Of a stretch of DNA of 5,006 nt, positions 1-5,006 are shown in pieces (the first letter of the stretch is position 1; each line of letters starts with the position of its first letter). Where the stretch lies: NCBI GenBank assembly GCA_937900305.1, contig CALCCV010000129.1, positions 1 through 5,006 of the forward strand, read 5' to 3'. The translations under genes were made by a program, and so were the position numbers. The notes beneath the pieces are model-generated. The model saw nothing but the letters and a program-made list of their open reading frames with translations, had not been told where the DNA came from and made no database searches. The DNA is from an uncultured Pseudobdellovibrionaceae bacterium (GTDB lineage Bacteria > Bdellovibrionota > Bdellovibrionia > Bdellovibrionales > Bdellovibrionaceae).

Positions 1-2
1 AT

Positions 3-479
3 CGAAAAATTTTTGAATCTCGCAAGCTCGAACTGACCTGCATTGGACTGAGCGAAGGAAAATCACTTTCCCCGCAAGTCATCGAGCTTTGTGCGAAAAC
101 TGGAAAAACCACAACCGTTGCAAAGCGGGATCTGAAAATGGATTGCCTCCGCCACTTCGAAGCGTCGAGGTCAACCTACTCTTTGGCTGGATTGGAATAT
201 TGCGTGACCGGTGAATACCAAGAATTTAGCCAGATGAGAGATTGCTTCAACACTTTGCGAGACCGCGCGCTCCCTTTGCATCAGGTGCAGGATTGCACCA
301 ATCGGTCTCGCAAAACTCCGCGCGACAGTGTTCGCGATGTTTTCAAAAATTGCGTTGAAGAAGAAGTGGCTCGAGCGTCAATGCTAGCCACACCGATTGT
401 CGTCCAACCGGCGCCTTCGCTCATTAGCGCGCCTGCCGGCGGAAAAAGAACTCCTGCCAACGGAGACTTAGATTTCTAA
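3..479 (+). CDS. Partial Cys-rich protein of unknown function (5' end outside the window)
   Basis: I do not recognise this family. The frame is open from the left edge to a TAA at 477-479, giving 158 visible residues. An ATG at 138 could be a start, but it has only a weak upstream purine tract. The regular cysteine pattern also continues upstream of it, so I read the gene as truncated by the window. Seven cysteines fall at visible residues 13, 30, 48, 67, 81, 98 and 117, that is every 14-19 residues. Most follow a hydrophobic or acidic residue (LTC, ELC, MDC, EYC, RDC, QDC, KNC). The segment looks helical and charged, which suggests a helical repeat held by disulfides, as in periplasmic or secreted proteins. 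The last 30 or so residues are rich in Ala, Pro and Gly and look disordered. Export is inferred from the cysteines only, because the N-terminus is not visible. No clear intrinsic terminator follows. Confidence 0.7.
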   Translation, partial: RKIFESRKLELTCIGLSEGKSLSPQVIELCAKTGKTTTVAKRDLKMDCLRHFEASRSTYSLAGLEYCVTGEYQEFSQMRDCFNTLRDRALPLHQVQDCTNRSRKTPRDSVRDVFKNCVEEEVARASMLATPIVVQPAPSLISAPAGGKRTPANGDLDF

Positions 480-514
480 AAAATCTAAAAAAATGTCACA
501 ACCAAAATCAAAAT

Positions 515-534
515 GAAAATTAGCTAAAATTTTC
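515..534 (+). other. AT-rich hairpin just after the first gene
   Basis: GAAAAT (515-520) and ATTTTC (529-534) form a perfect 6-bp inverted repeat around an 8-base loop. It lies 36 bp after the stop codon. It is AT-only apart from the outer G-C pair and has no T-run after it, so it would be a poor intrinsic terminator. It may simply be AT-rich intergenic sequence. Confidence 0.3.
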
Positions 535-549
535 GCCAAAGCGCCAAAG
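534..549. repeat. Perfect tandem duplication of CGCCAAAG
   Basis: The 8-base unit CGCCAAAG occurs twice head to tail (534-541 and 542-549). It lies between the first gene and the first promoter candidate. No function is evident. It could be a slippage product or a direct-repeat protein site. Confidence 0.5.
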
Positions 550-567
550 ATTGCTAACAAGATTGTT

Positions 568-595
568 TTGACCTGACCGAAGGTCTGGCTAAGAT
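568..595 (+). promoter_or_regulatory. Candidate sigma-70 promoter with internal dyad (upstream copy)
   Basis: TTGACC (568-573) is separated by 16 bases from TAAGAT (590-595), which matches TATAAT at 4 of 6 positions. The spacer overlaps an inverted repeat GACC-N8-GGTC (570-573 and 582-585), extendable to GACCT/AGGTC. The same arrangement recurs 104 bp downstream at the better promoter. It could be a second promoter for the peptidase gene or a duplicated operator. It is the weaker of the two because its -10 is poor. Confidence 0.4.
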
Positions 596-671
596 CAAGG
601 TTTTCTGTTCCGTAATGTCTTTCATAAACAAAAGTTTGCGTAATATGAAAGAAGTTTTCATTTCTTTTGGA

Positions 672-699
672 TTGACCTCGATTTCGGTCCTGCTAGACT
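672..699 (+). promoter_or_regulatory. Probable sigma-70 promoter for the metallopeptidase gene
   Basis: TTGACC (672-677), a 16-base spacer and TAGACT (694-699) make a good sigma-70-type promoter. TG at 691-692, one base before the -10, adds an extended -10 element. Transcription would begin near 706, leaving a leader of about 180 nt before the peptidase start codon. The spacer holds a GACC-N8-GGTC dyad (674-677 and 686-689), like the upstream copy. The assignment rests on motif match and position only. Confidence 0.55.
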
Positions 700-705
700 T
701 TTGGA

Positions 706-886
706 AACGCCAACAAAGGATTTTTCCAAAACAACAAAGATGAAATCAGATGACCGAAGAGAAGCCAAGGGGGGCTTCAAATCTGAAATTGTTTTTGGGA
801 ACAGAAGTGAGCTGAGGGTCAGCCCATGAAAGTTCAAGGTGAGGAAGGTTCAGCAAAAGTTGGTAACACTCATGGAGGGGTAAACC
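706..886 (+). promoter_or_regulatory. Long, structured 5' leader of the metallopeptidase mRNA
   Basis: Between the probable transcription start and the ATG lie about 180 nt without a convincing gene. A two-tier hairpin is visible: outer arms TCAGAT (746-751) and ATCTGA (781-786), inner arms GAAGCC (761-766) and GGCTTC (773-778), joined by an asymmetric internal loop. A second small hairpin is GCTGA-GGG-TCAGC (811-823). The second half (790-880) is rich in G and A. I could not match this to a riboswitch class I know. It may control translation or mRNA stability, or may be a spacer with chance pairing. The extent of the leader depends on the promoter call. Confidence 0.4.
874..880 (+). promoter_or_regulatory. 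Strong ribosome binding site fixing the peptidase start
   Basis: GGAGGGG lies 6 bases before the ATG at 887. It is a strong Shine-Dalgarno match and supports that start. Confidence 0.8.
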
Positions 887-1807
887 ATGTTCAAGATTTC
901 AGGAATCCTAGTTGGATTCTCACTGTTGTTCGCACAAAACTCATCAGATGGAGTTCATCATCTCAACCTCGCACAAGCTGACCACCAGCACACGAAACTT
1001 TGTTCGGGCTTCGTTGAAGAGAACACGATGCAGATTCCGGTCGGCACTCTTCACAAATCCCTCGTGAACATTCCTTTTGCGGGTGGCCTCACTCAAGATC
1101 AATACAACCAAGTTTTGGATCGCGTGAGTGCTTTGTACACTCCGATTTTTCAACAAAAGGGTGGGGTTTTAAAAATCAATCGCCTGTGGACCAACAGCAC
1201 AGTCAATGCTTCTGCTGAACGCAATGGTGGAACTTGGAACATCAATATGTACGGCGGTCTTGCACGTCACCCCGCGATCACTATGGATGGTTTTGCACTC
1301 GTAGCTTGCCACGAAATGGGTCATCACATCGGTGGAGCTCCAAAGTATCGCAGCTTCCTGAGCTGGGCCAGCAACGAAGGTCAATCAGACTATTTCGCGA
1401 ATTTGAAATGTCTGCGTGAATACTTCACGCAAGACAACAACGTAGAAGTCGTGGCTGGTTTGCAAGTGGATTCATTTGCTCGCTCATCTTGCGAAGCTCA
1501 ATTCTCAAATCCTGAAGAAGCTGCAATTTGCATGCGTGGTTCCGTTGCCGGAACATCGGTGTCTTACTTGTTTCAAGAATTGCGTGGCGAAACGACAGCT
1601 CCTAAGTTTGATTCACCTGACACGTCGGTCGTTCGCTCAACCAATGACAACCACCCTGCCACTCAGTGCCGCATGGACACCTACTTTGCGGGTTCACTCT
1701 GCACAGTTAGCAAAAACGTAGACGTTGATGATCGCGATCCAGCGGTTGGCAGCTGCTACCCATCTGGAATTGGTGCGCGCTCATTCTGCTGGTTTAAGCC
1801 GAATTGA
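887..1807 (+). CDS. Exported zinc metallopeptidase, gluzincin type (HExxH)
   Basis: A predicted secreted or periplasmic zinc endopeptidase of 306 residues. The N-terminus has Lys3 and a hydrophobic core (about residues 4-16), consistent with a Sec signal peptide. Cleavage could be after LFA (16) or after an AQA motif (29-31). The zinc site is HEMGHH at 142-147 (His142, Glu143 and His146). NEGQSD at 163-168 supplies Glu164 as likely third ligand and Asp168 as its partner, as in NExxSD of thermolysin-like gluzincins. A later HPATQCR (255-261) resembles the HPxxxxR element of M48-type peptidases, so His255 may act in catalysis. Ten cysteines (39, 141, 175, 202, 215, 261, 272, 290 and 301, plus possible miscounts of one) suggest several disulfides, in line with export. 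It has no transmembrane segment after the signal, unlike HtpX. The substrate is unknown. It is transcribed alone, with its own probable promoter upstream and a terminator downstream. Confidence 0.85.
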   Translation: MFKISGILVGFSLLFAQNSSDGVHHLNLAQADHQHTKLCSGFVEENTMQIPVGTLHKSLVNIPFAGGLTQDQYNQVLDRVSALYTPIFQQKGGVLKINRLWTNSTVNASAERNGGTWNINMYGGLARHPAITMDGFALVACHEMGHHIGGAPKYRSFLSWASNEGQSDYFANLKCLREYFTQDNNVEVVAGLQVDSFARSSCEAQFSNPEEAAICMRGSVAGTSVSYLFQELRGETTAPKFDSPDTSVVRSTNDNHPATQCRMDTYFAGSLCTVSKNVDVDDRDPAVGSCYPSGIGARSFCWFKPN

Positions 1808-1844
1808 TTTGTTGATATTTAGACAGGTTCAATGGAGCCAAATG

Positions 1845-1872
1845 AAGGCCCCGATTCAATCGGGGCTTTTTT
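1845..1872 (+). terminator. Intrinsic terminator after the metallopeptidase gene
   Basis: GCCCCGAT (1848-1855) pairs perfectly with ATCGGGGC (1859-1866) around a three-base TCA loop. The stem is followed by six T (1867-1872), and AAG upstream can extend it. It begins 37 bases after the stop codon. This is a textbook Rho-independent terminator and separates the peptidase from the downstream lipoprotein gene. Confidence 0.93.
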
Positions 1873-2118
1873 ATTTTGAAAATCGATTTTTGGTACAGGT
1901 CTTTTGCACAGGTGTGAATTTATCAAATTAATTTAGGCATCTGTAAATGGTGGGCTTCGCACGCCCGCGACCCTAAAATATCTCTTCATGGCACGACTAC
2001 AGTCTATGTCTTTCATTTTGTCTATTCTTCGCCAATTTGTATTGCAATAATGATCTATATTAATGAGAGAAGATTCGTCAAAAGCTCAAATTTTTTGGGA
2101 TGAGCTTCCTCGAGCAAT
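1873..2118 (+). other. Intergenic leader region of the dioxygenase gene, with one GC-rich hairpin
   Basis: I see no gene in this AT-rich stretch. One hairpin stands out: GTGGGC (1950-1955) pairs with GCCCGC (1963-1968) with one T-G wobble and a seven-base loop. It has no T-run on either strand, so it is not a terminator. I found no strong promoter. TATATT (2056-2061) could be a -10 but lacks a good -35 at the right spacing. TTGTCT (2018-2023) could be a -35 but lacks a good -10. The promoter of the downstream gene must lie here if the terminator upstream is efficient. Confidence 0.4.
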
Positions 2119-2125
2119 AAAGGAG
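2119..2125 (+). promoter_or_regulatory. Ribosome binding site that decides the lipoprotein start
   Basis: AAAGGAG ends 9 bases before ATG 2135. An in-frame ATG at 2063 has no comparable site. Starting at 2135 puts a lipobox signal peptide at the very N-terminus, so this site settles the start. Confidence 0.85.
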
Positions 2126-2134
2126 ATATCAAAC

Positions 2135-4912
2135 ATGTTCAGAGCAGCGATTGCCATTGCATTGCTAGTTTTGGCCGGTTGTATTCAGTCGGAAAAAAAG
2201 GCTGATACCAAAGCGGTTGATCGCAGAGTTGCTTCAGAAGAGAAGCCCGAGTTCGATCCGAATCGTTATCAGTTCAATGGTACGATTCCGGATTTCTGGC
2301 GGGAATATAAACTTCTCAATGCTGGGCTAGAAACAAAGCCTGTTTTGGGTATTGCGGCAGCTCGTGATGAAATGCTTGTCAAAAATTTATATGACACCGG
2401 AGTGGATCCAAATGGAGATTTGGATTGCAATGCTGTCATGGCAGAAAAACGGCAAGATAATTTACTCTTTCACCGAACTCCCGAAGGCACATGCTATATG
2501 TACCGCCAGAAGTTTGATAAACACCAGGCCAATCTCAGCGAACTTTTGCGAATGGGGGCAAAAGGTCAACGTTTCGGTCGAAATTCTCCGCCACCAACGG
2601 AAGATGAATTGAATGCCCGTGCTGACAGAAACAATATTGAATTCCCAAATCCCGTGGAAGTTAGCAAGACATTTTTTTCACGAACCAAGGAAGAATTTAA
2701 GCCGGTTCCGTGGGTCAATTTCCTGGCGACAGCGTGGTTGCAGGCTGAAAATCATGATTGGTTCACCCATGGAAAAAACATAAAGCCGGAGAATGCGCCA
2801 AAGGGACACGAGAGCAACGAAGCGATGATGGCGTTGTTTAAGCCATTCGATTTTGCGTTCGGTGGAAAGTCCTACACGATATTTCGAACTCAGCCTGATC
2901 GCACAAGGCTTTTGGCTCTAAGTACTGCCAAAGACAAAAAGGTCAATGCTGTAATTCCAGATCCCATTTCTGGCCAGAATTACTCAACCAATGGTGGCGC
3001 TGTTTCTGCCGAAAAGAATGAGGTTTTCGGCCAAAAATATCGCAATGGAGTTACTCACTGGTGGGATGCCTCACACATATACGGAAGTGACATTGAAACC
3101 ATTGAGAAAGTGAGATCCATTCCTAAGCAAGTTGGGATGGTGGGTTTAAGTGTTAAAAGTAAGGCGAATCCCGCCAATACTTTAAACATTTATCCCTATG
3201 GAAAAATTGCGGTCGATAAGGAAAACAAAAAACTTTATTATGCTGCGGATCCAAATAACGACAATGAAGTTTTGCCAATCACTGGATTTCATGACAACTG
3301 GTGGATTGGACTCGAGATGATCCACACGACCTTTGCACTTGAGCACAATGAAGTTGCTGAGGCCTTGAGAACGCACTTTCAAAATACAAAATCTACTAAA
3401 CCTCTTTACGCTTATTATGCTTCGATCGCCAAAGATCCAGTTGCAGTTTCAAATTTTTTATTTGAAAAGTCCCGTCTAATCGTTTCTGCCTTAATCGCTA
3501 AAATTCATACAGTGGAGTGGACTCCCGCATTGCTTGACAACGCGGGTTTGCGTTTAGGTATGTATATCAATTGGAATGGGGCGAAGACAGCGGTCGGGGA
3601 TCCCGATTTTGAGCTCGCTCGCGGGCTGATTGCGCGATTGGGCCTAGTAAAAAAGGGCACACAGCAATTGGTGAGTGGGCTTGTTGGACCGAATACTTTG
3701 AATCTATTTAATGTCCCATTCACACTTACAGAAGAATTTGTGTCAGTTTATCGAATGCATTCATTGCTCGCAGATGAAATTAACGTGTTAGATCACAGAC
3801 AAAATGACGATAAAATCAGGACTGCAAATGTCGAAGTGAATGATACCCGAGACACTAAATCTTCGGAAATGCTTGAGAAGAACTCTTCAACCGATTGGAT
3901 GTTCTCGTTTGGCCGAGCAAAAGCAGGTCAGATGACCCTTCATAATTATCCGACGTTCATGCAGGATATTGAAATCCGGCGAAATCTGCTCAATCAGAAA
4001 TTGAGTGATGAAAAATTGATTATGAATATGGGTGCCACTGACATCATGAGGGATCGTGAGCGCCAGGTGCCTCGCTACAATGCCTTTCGCCGAATGTTGG
4101 GGCTGCGTCCTTTGAGTCCTGGAAAGTTTGTTGAACTTTTCATCACGTCAAAAGTAGCTTATGAACCTGAGACGGATGGGCAAAGCGAAGAATATAAGAA
4201 TGCAATTGCGAAAATTCGCAACAAGCTTGCAGAAAATCACAAAGCAATTCCTGTTATCGAACGTGATTTGGAAAAAGTTCCGGGACTGGGAACTTACGCT
4301 AAGCGGGTAACAACAAAAGTTCTCAGCTCGGCGGCAAAAGGCCTCAAAGGTGCGGTTGGCTTTGCGAAGAGAAAACTTCATCGGGAAAACGCCGTCGAAG
4401 AGGTGAAAGCGGAAGTCAATGCGCCGCCTCCGGGCCCACCTCCAACCTTGGCCACCGAAGATGAATTTTATCAGATCTATTACAGCCTTTCTGTCGAGGA
4501 TCAAGAAGCTCTTTTAACTGATCAGGAAAAGTCAGATATTAAGGCTATGGAAAGAATTTATGAGGGCGACGTCGAAAAACTCGACTTACTTGTAGGGACG
4601 TTGGCAGAAGAAGATCGCTATGATTCTTTCGGTTTTGGTAATACTCCATTTTATATATTTGCCTTGATGGCATCTCGAAGACTTATGACAGACCCGTTCC
4701 TGAGTGATCTCTACACCGAAGATATTTATTCATCAGTGGGGTTGAATTGGGTGGAGTCGAATACCATGTTAGATGTCCTTGCTAGAAACTTCCCTGGTCT
4801 AGGCAAAAAGGTTTGTAAGGGGAATATTTGTGATTACACAGGTCACTTTTCTCAAGTTAAAAATGCCTTTCATCCATGGAATCCTGAAAACGTAGCTACC
4901 GCTCCGGAGTAG
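2135..4912 (+). CDS. Lipoprotein of the fatty-acid alpha-dioxygenase / haem peroxidase family
   Basis: A 925-residue haem protein of the animal peroxidase superfamily, closest to alpha-dioxygenases, which add O2 to C2 of fatty acids to give 2-hydroperoxides that decay to aldehydes one carbon shorter. Residues 1-15 form a lipoprotein signal ending LAGC; Cys16 would be lipidated and, with Ile at +2, probably sorted to the outer membrane. Conserved, by recalled Arabidopsis numbering: HDW with distal His207 (His163) and Asp208; calcium loop Thr307, Trp309, Asp311, Ser313 (Thr216-Ser222); carboxylate-binding His458 and Thr463 (His318, Thr323); YRMH with catalytic Tyr539 and proximal His542 (Tyr386, His389); and Arg849 in MASRR (Arg566). 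Plant enzymes have about 640 residues. The extra length is an N-terminal extension, longer loops between His207 and Tyr539, and an insertion of about 125 residues (668-791) ending in a Pro-rich stretch. Four other Cys (98, 120, 894, 899) could form disulfides. The substrate is not proven, and a related peroxidase activity is possible. Confidence 0.86.
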   Translation: MFRAAIAIALLVLAGCIQSEKKADTKAVDRRVASEEKPEFDPNRYQFNGTIPDFWREYKLLNAGLETKPVLGIAAARDEMLVKNLYDTGVDPNGDLDCNAVMAEKRQDNLLFHRTPEGTCYMYRQKFDKHQANLSELLRMGAKGQRFGRNSPPPTEDELNARADRNNIEFPNPVEVSKTFFSRTKEEFKPVPWVNFLATAWLQAENHDWFTHGKNIKPENAPKGHESNEAMMALFKPFDFAFGGKSYTIFRTQPDRTRLLALSTAKDKKVNAVIPDPISGQNYSTNGGAVSAEKNEVFGQKYRNGVTHWWDASHIYGSDIETIEKVRSIPKQVGMVGLSVKSKANPANTLNIYPYGKIAVDKENKKLYYAADPNNDNEVLPITGFHDNWWIGLEMIHTTFALEHNEVAEALRTHFQNTKSTKPLYAYYASIAKDPVAVSNFLFEKSRLIVSALIAKIHTVEWTPALLDNAGLRLGMYINWNGAKTAVGDPDFELARGLIARLGLVKKGTQQLVSGLVGPNTLNLFNVPFTLTEEFVSVYRMHSLLADEINVLDHRQNDDKIRTANVEVNDTRDTKSSEMLEKNSSTDWMFSFGRAKAGQMTLHNYPTFMQDIEIRRNLLNQKLSDEKLIMNMGATDIMRDRERQVPRYNAFRRMLGLRPLSPGKFVELFITSKVAYEPETDGQSEEYKNAIAKIRNKLAENHKAIPVIERDLEKVPGLGTYAKRVTTKVLSSAAKGLKGAVGFAKRKLHRENAVEEVKAEVNAPPPGPPPTLATEDEFYQIYYSLSVEDQEALLTDQEKSDIKAMERIYEGDVEKLDLLVGTLAEEDRYDSFGFGNTPFYIFALMASRRLMTDPFLSDLYTEDIYSSVGLNWVESNTMLDVLARNFPGLGKKVCKGNICDYTGHFSQVKNAFHPWNPENVATAPE

Positions 4913-4933
4913 GGGATAGACTTTCAGTAATCT

Positions 4934-4961
4934 AAAAGGGGAGCATCGGCTGCCCTTTTTT
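4934..4961 (+). terminator. Intrinsic terminator after the dioxygenase gene
   Basis: AAAAGGG (4934-4940) and AGC (4942-4944) pair with GCT (4949-4951) and CCCTTTT (4953-4959), with one G-G mismatch and an ATCG loop. The stem runs into six T (4956-4961). It starts 22 bases after the stop codon. Confidence 0.85.
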
Positions 4962-5006
4962 AACTCTTGAGATAACCCAGTTTAATAGACCGATAGGTCA
5001 GGTGCG
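4962..5006. other. Short intergenic tail with a GACC-GATA-GGTC dyad
   Basis: No coding region is visible in these 45 bases. GACC (4988-4991) and GGTC (4996-4999) form a 4-bp inverted repeat around GATA. It resembles the arms of the dyads at 570 and 674, but the spacing differs (4 instead of 8), so it may be chance. Confidence 0.3.

Noticed and set aside
138..479. ATG at 138 as the true start of the first gene
   Set aside because: The frame is open to the window edge and the cysteine spacing continues upstream, with only a weak ribosome binding site before 138. A partial gene is the better reading.
706..886. Cyclic-di-GMP or other known riboswitch in the leader
   Set aside because: The conserved core bases of the classes I know are absent; only simple hairpins are visible.
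944..1384. Minus-strand open frames opposite the peptidase gene
   Set aside because: They are antisense to a convincing protein with a zinc site and have no motif of their own.
1234..1931. Short plus-strand frames overlapping the peptidase gene and its terminator
   Set aside because: They are out-of-frame readings of the peptidase gene; the last runs through the terminator hairpin.
1950..1968. GC-rich hairpin as a second terminator
   Set aside because: No T-run follows on either strand and a strong terminator already lies at 1845-1872.
2063..2134. In-frame ATG at 2063 giving a 24-residue longer dioxygenase
   Set aside because: It lacks a ribosome binding site and would bury the lipoprotein signal. 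AAAGGAG before ATG 2135 and the LAGC lipobox starting from it favour 2135.
4148..4504. 118-codon open frame on the minus strand
   Set aside because: It lies wholly within the dioxygenase gene, whose frame has clear family motifs on both sides. The product has no sensible composition and no ribosome binding site.
2135..4912. Plain animal peroxidase or prostaglandin synthase as the product name
   Set aside because: The presence of KIHTVEWT and the C-terminal MASRR, together forming the alpha-dioxygenase carboxylate site, and the order of the remaining motifs fit alpha-dioxygenase better.
4967..4999. Flagellar-type (sigma-28) promoter suggested by CCGATA at 4990
   Set aside because: No TAAA-type -35 at the expected distance; TTGAGA at 4967 also has no fitting -10.

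Overview
The window reads like chromosomal DNA of a Gram-negative bacterium. My best guess is a predatory Bdellovibrio-like bacterium (Bdellovibrionota). The reasons are the exported Cys-rich proteins, the small secreted HExxH peptidase, a lipoprotein and promoters of the TTGACC/TAGACT kind. No ribosomal or taxonomic marker is present, so this assignment is an inference.

Layout, all on the + strand: (1) positions 3-479, the 3' part of a gene for a Cys-rich protein, cut by the left edge; (2) 480-886, an intergenic region with two similar sigma-70-like promoters 104 bp apart, each with a GACC-N8-GGTC dyad in its spacer, then a leader of about 180 nt with hairpins; (3) 887-1807, an exported zinc metallopeptidase of gluzincin type, closed by a strong intrinsic terminator at 1845-1872; (4) 1873-2134, an AT-rich intergenic stretch with one GC-rich hairpin and no clear promoter; (5) 2135-4912, a 925-residue lipoprotein of the animal haem peroxidase superfamily, most like fatty-acid alpha-dioxygenases, followed by a second terminator at 4934-4961; (6) a short tail without a gene.

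The most notable gene is the last. Compared from memory with plant alpha-dioxygenase, it keeps the distal His, the four-residue calcium loop plus its Asp partner, the fatty-acid carboxylate-binding His, Thr and Arg, the catalytic Tyr and the proximal haem His. It differs in having a lipobox signal peptide, which places a fatty-acid oxygenase on a membrane outside the cytoplasm. It also carries an insertion of about 125 residues with a Pro-rich stretch just before the C-terminal segment that holds the carboxylate-binding Arg.

The genes are co-directional, but a terminator separates the peptidase from the dioxygenase, so they are probably independent transcription units. All three products appear to be exported or are compatible with export. 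I see no tRNA, rRNA, CRISPR array, transposase or attachment site.
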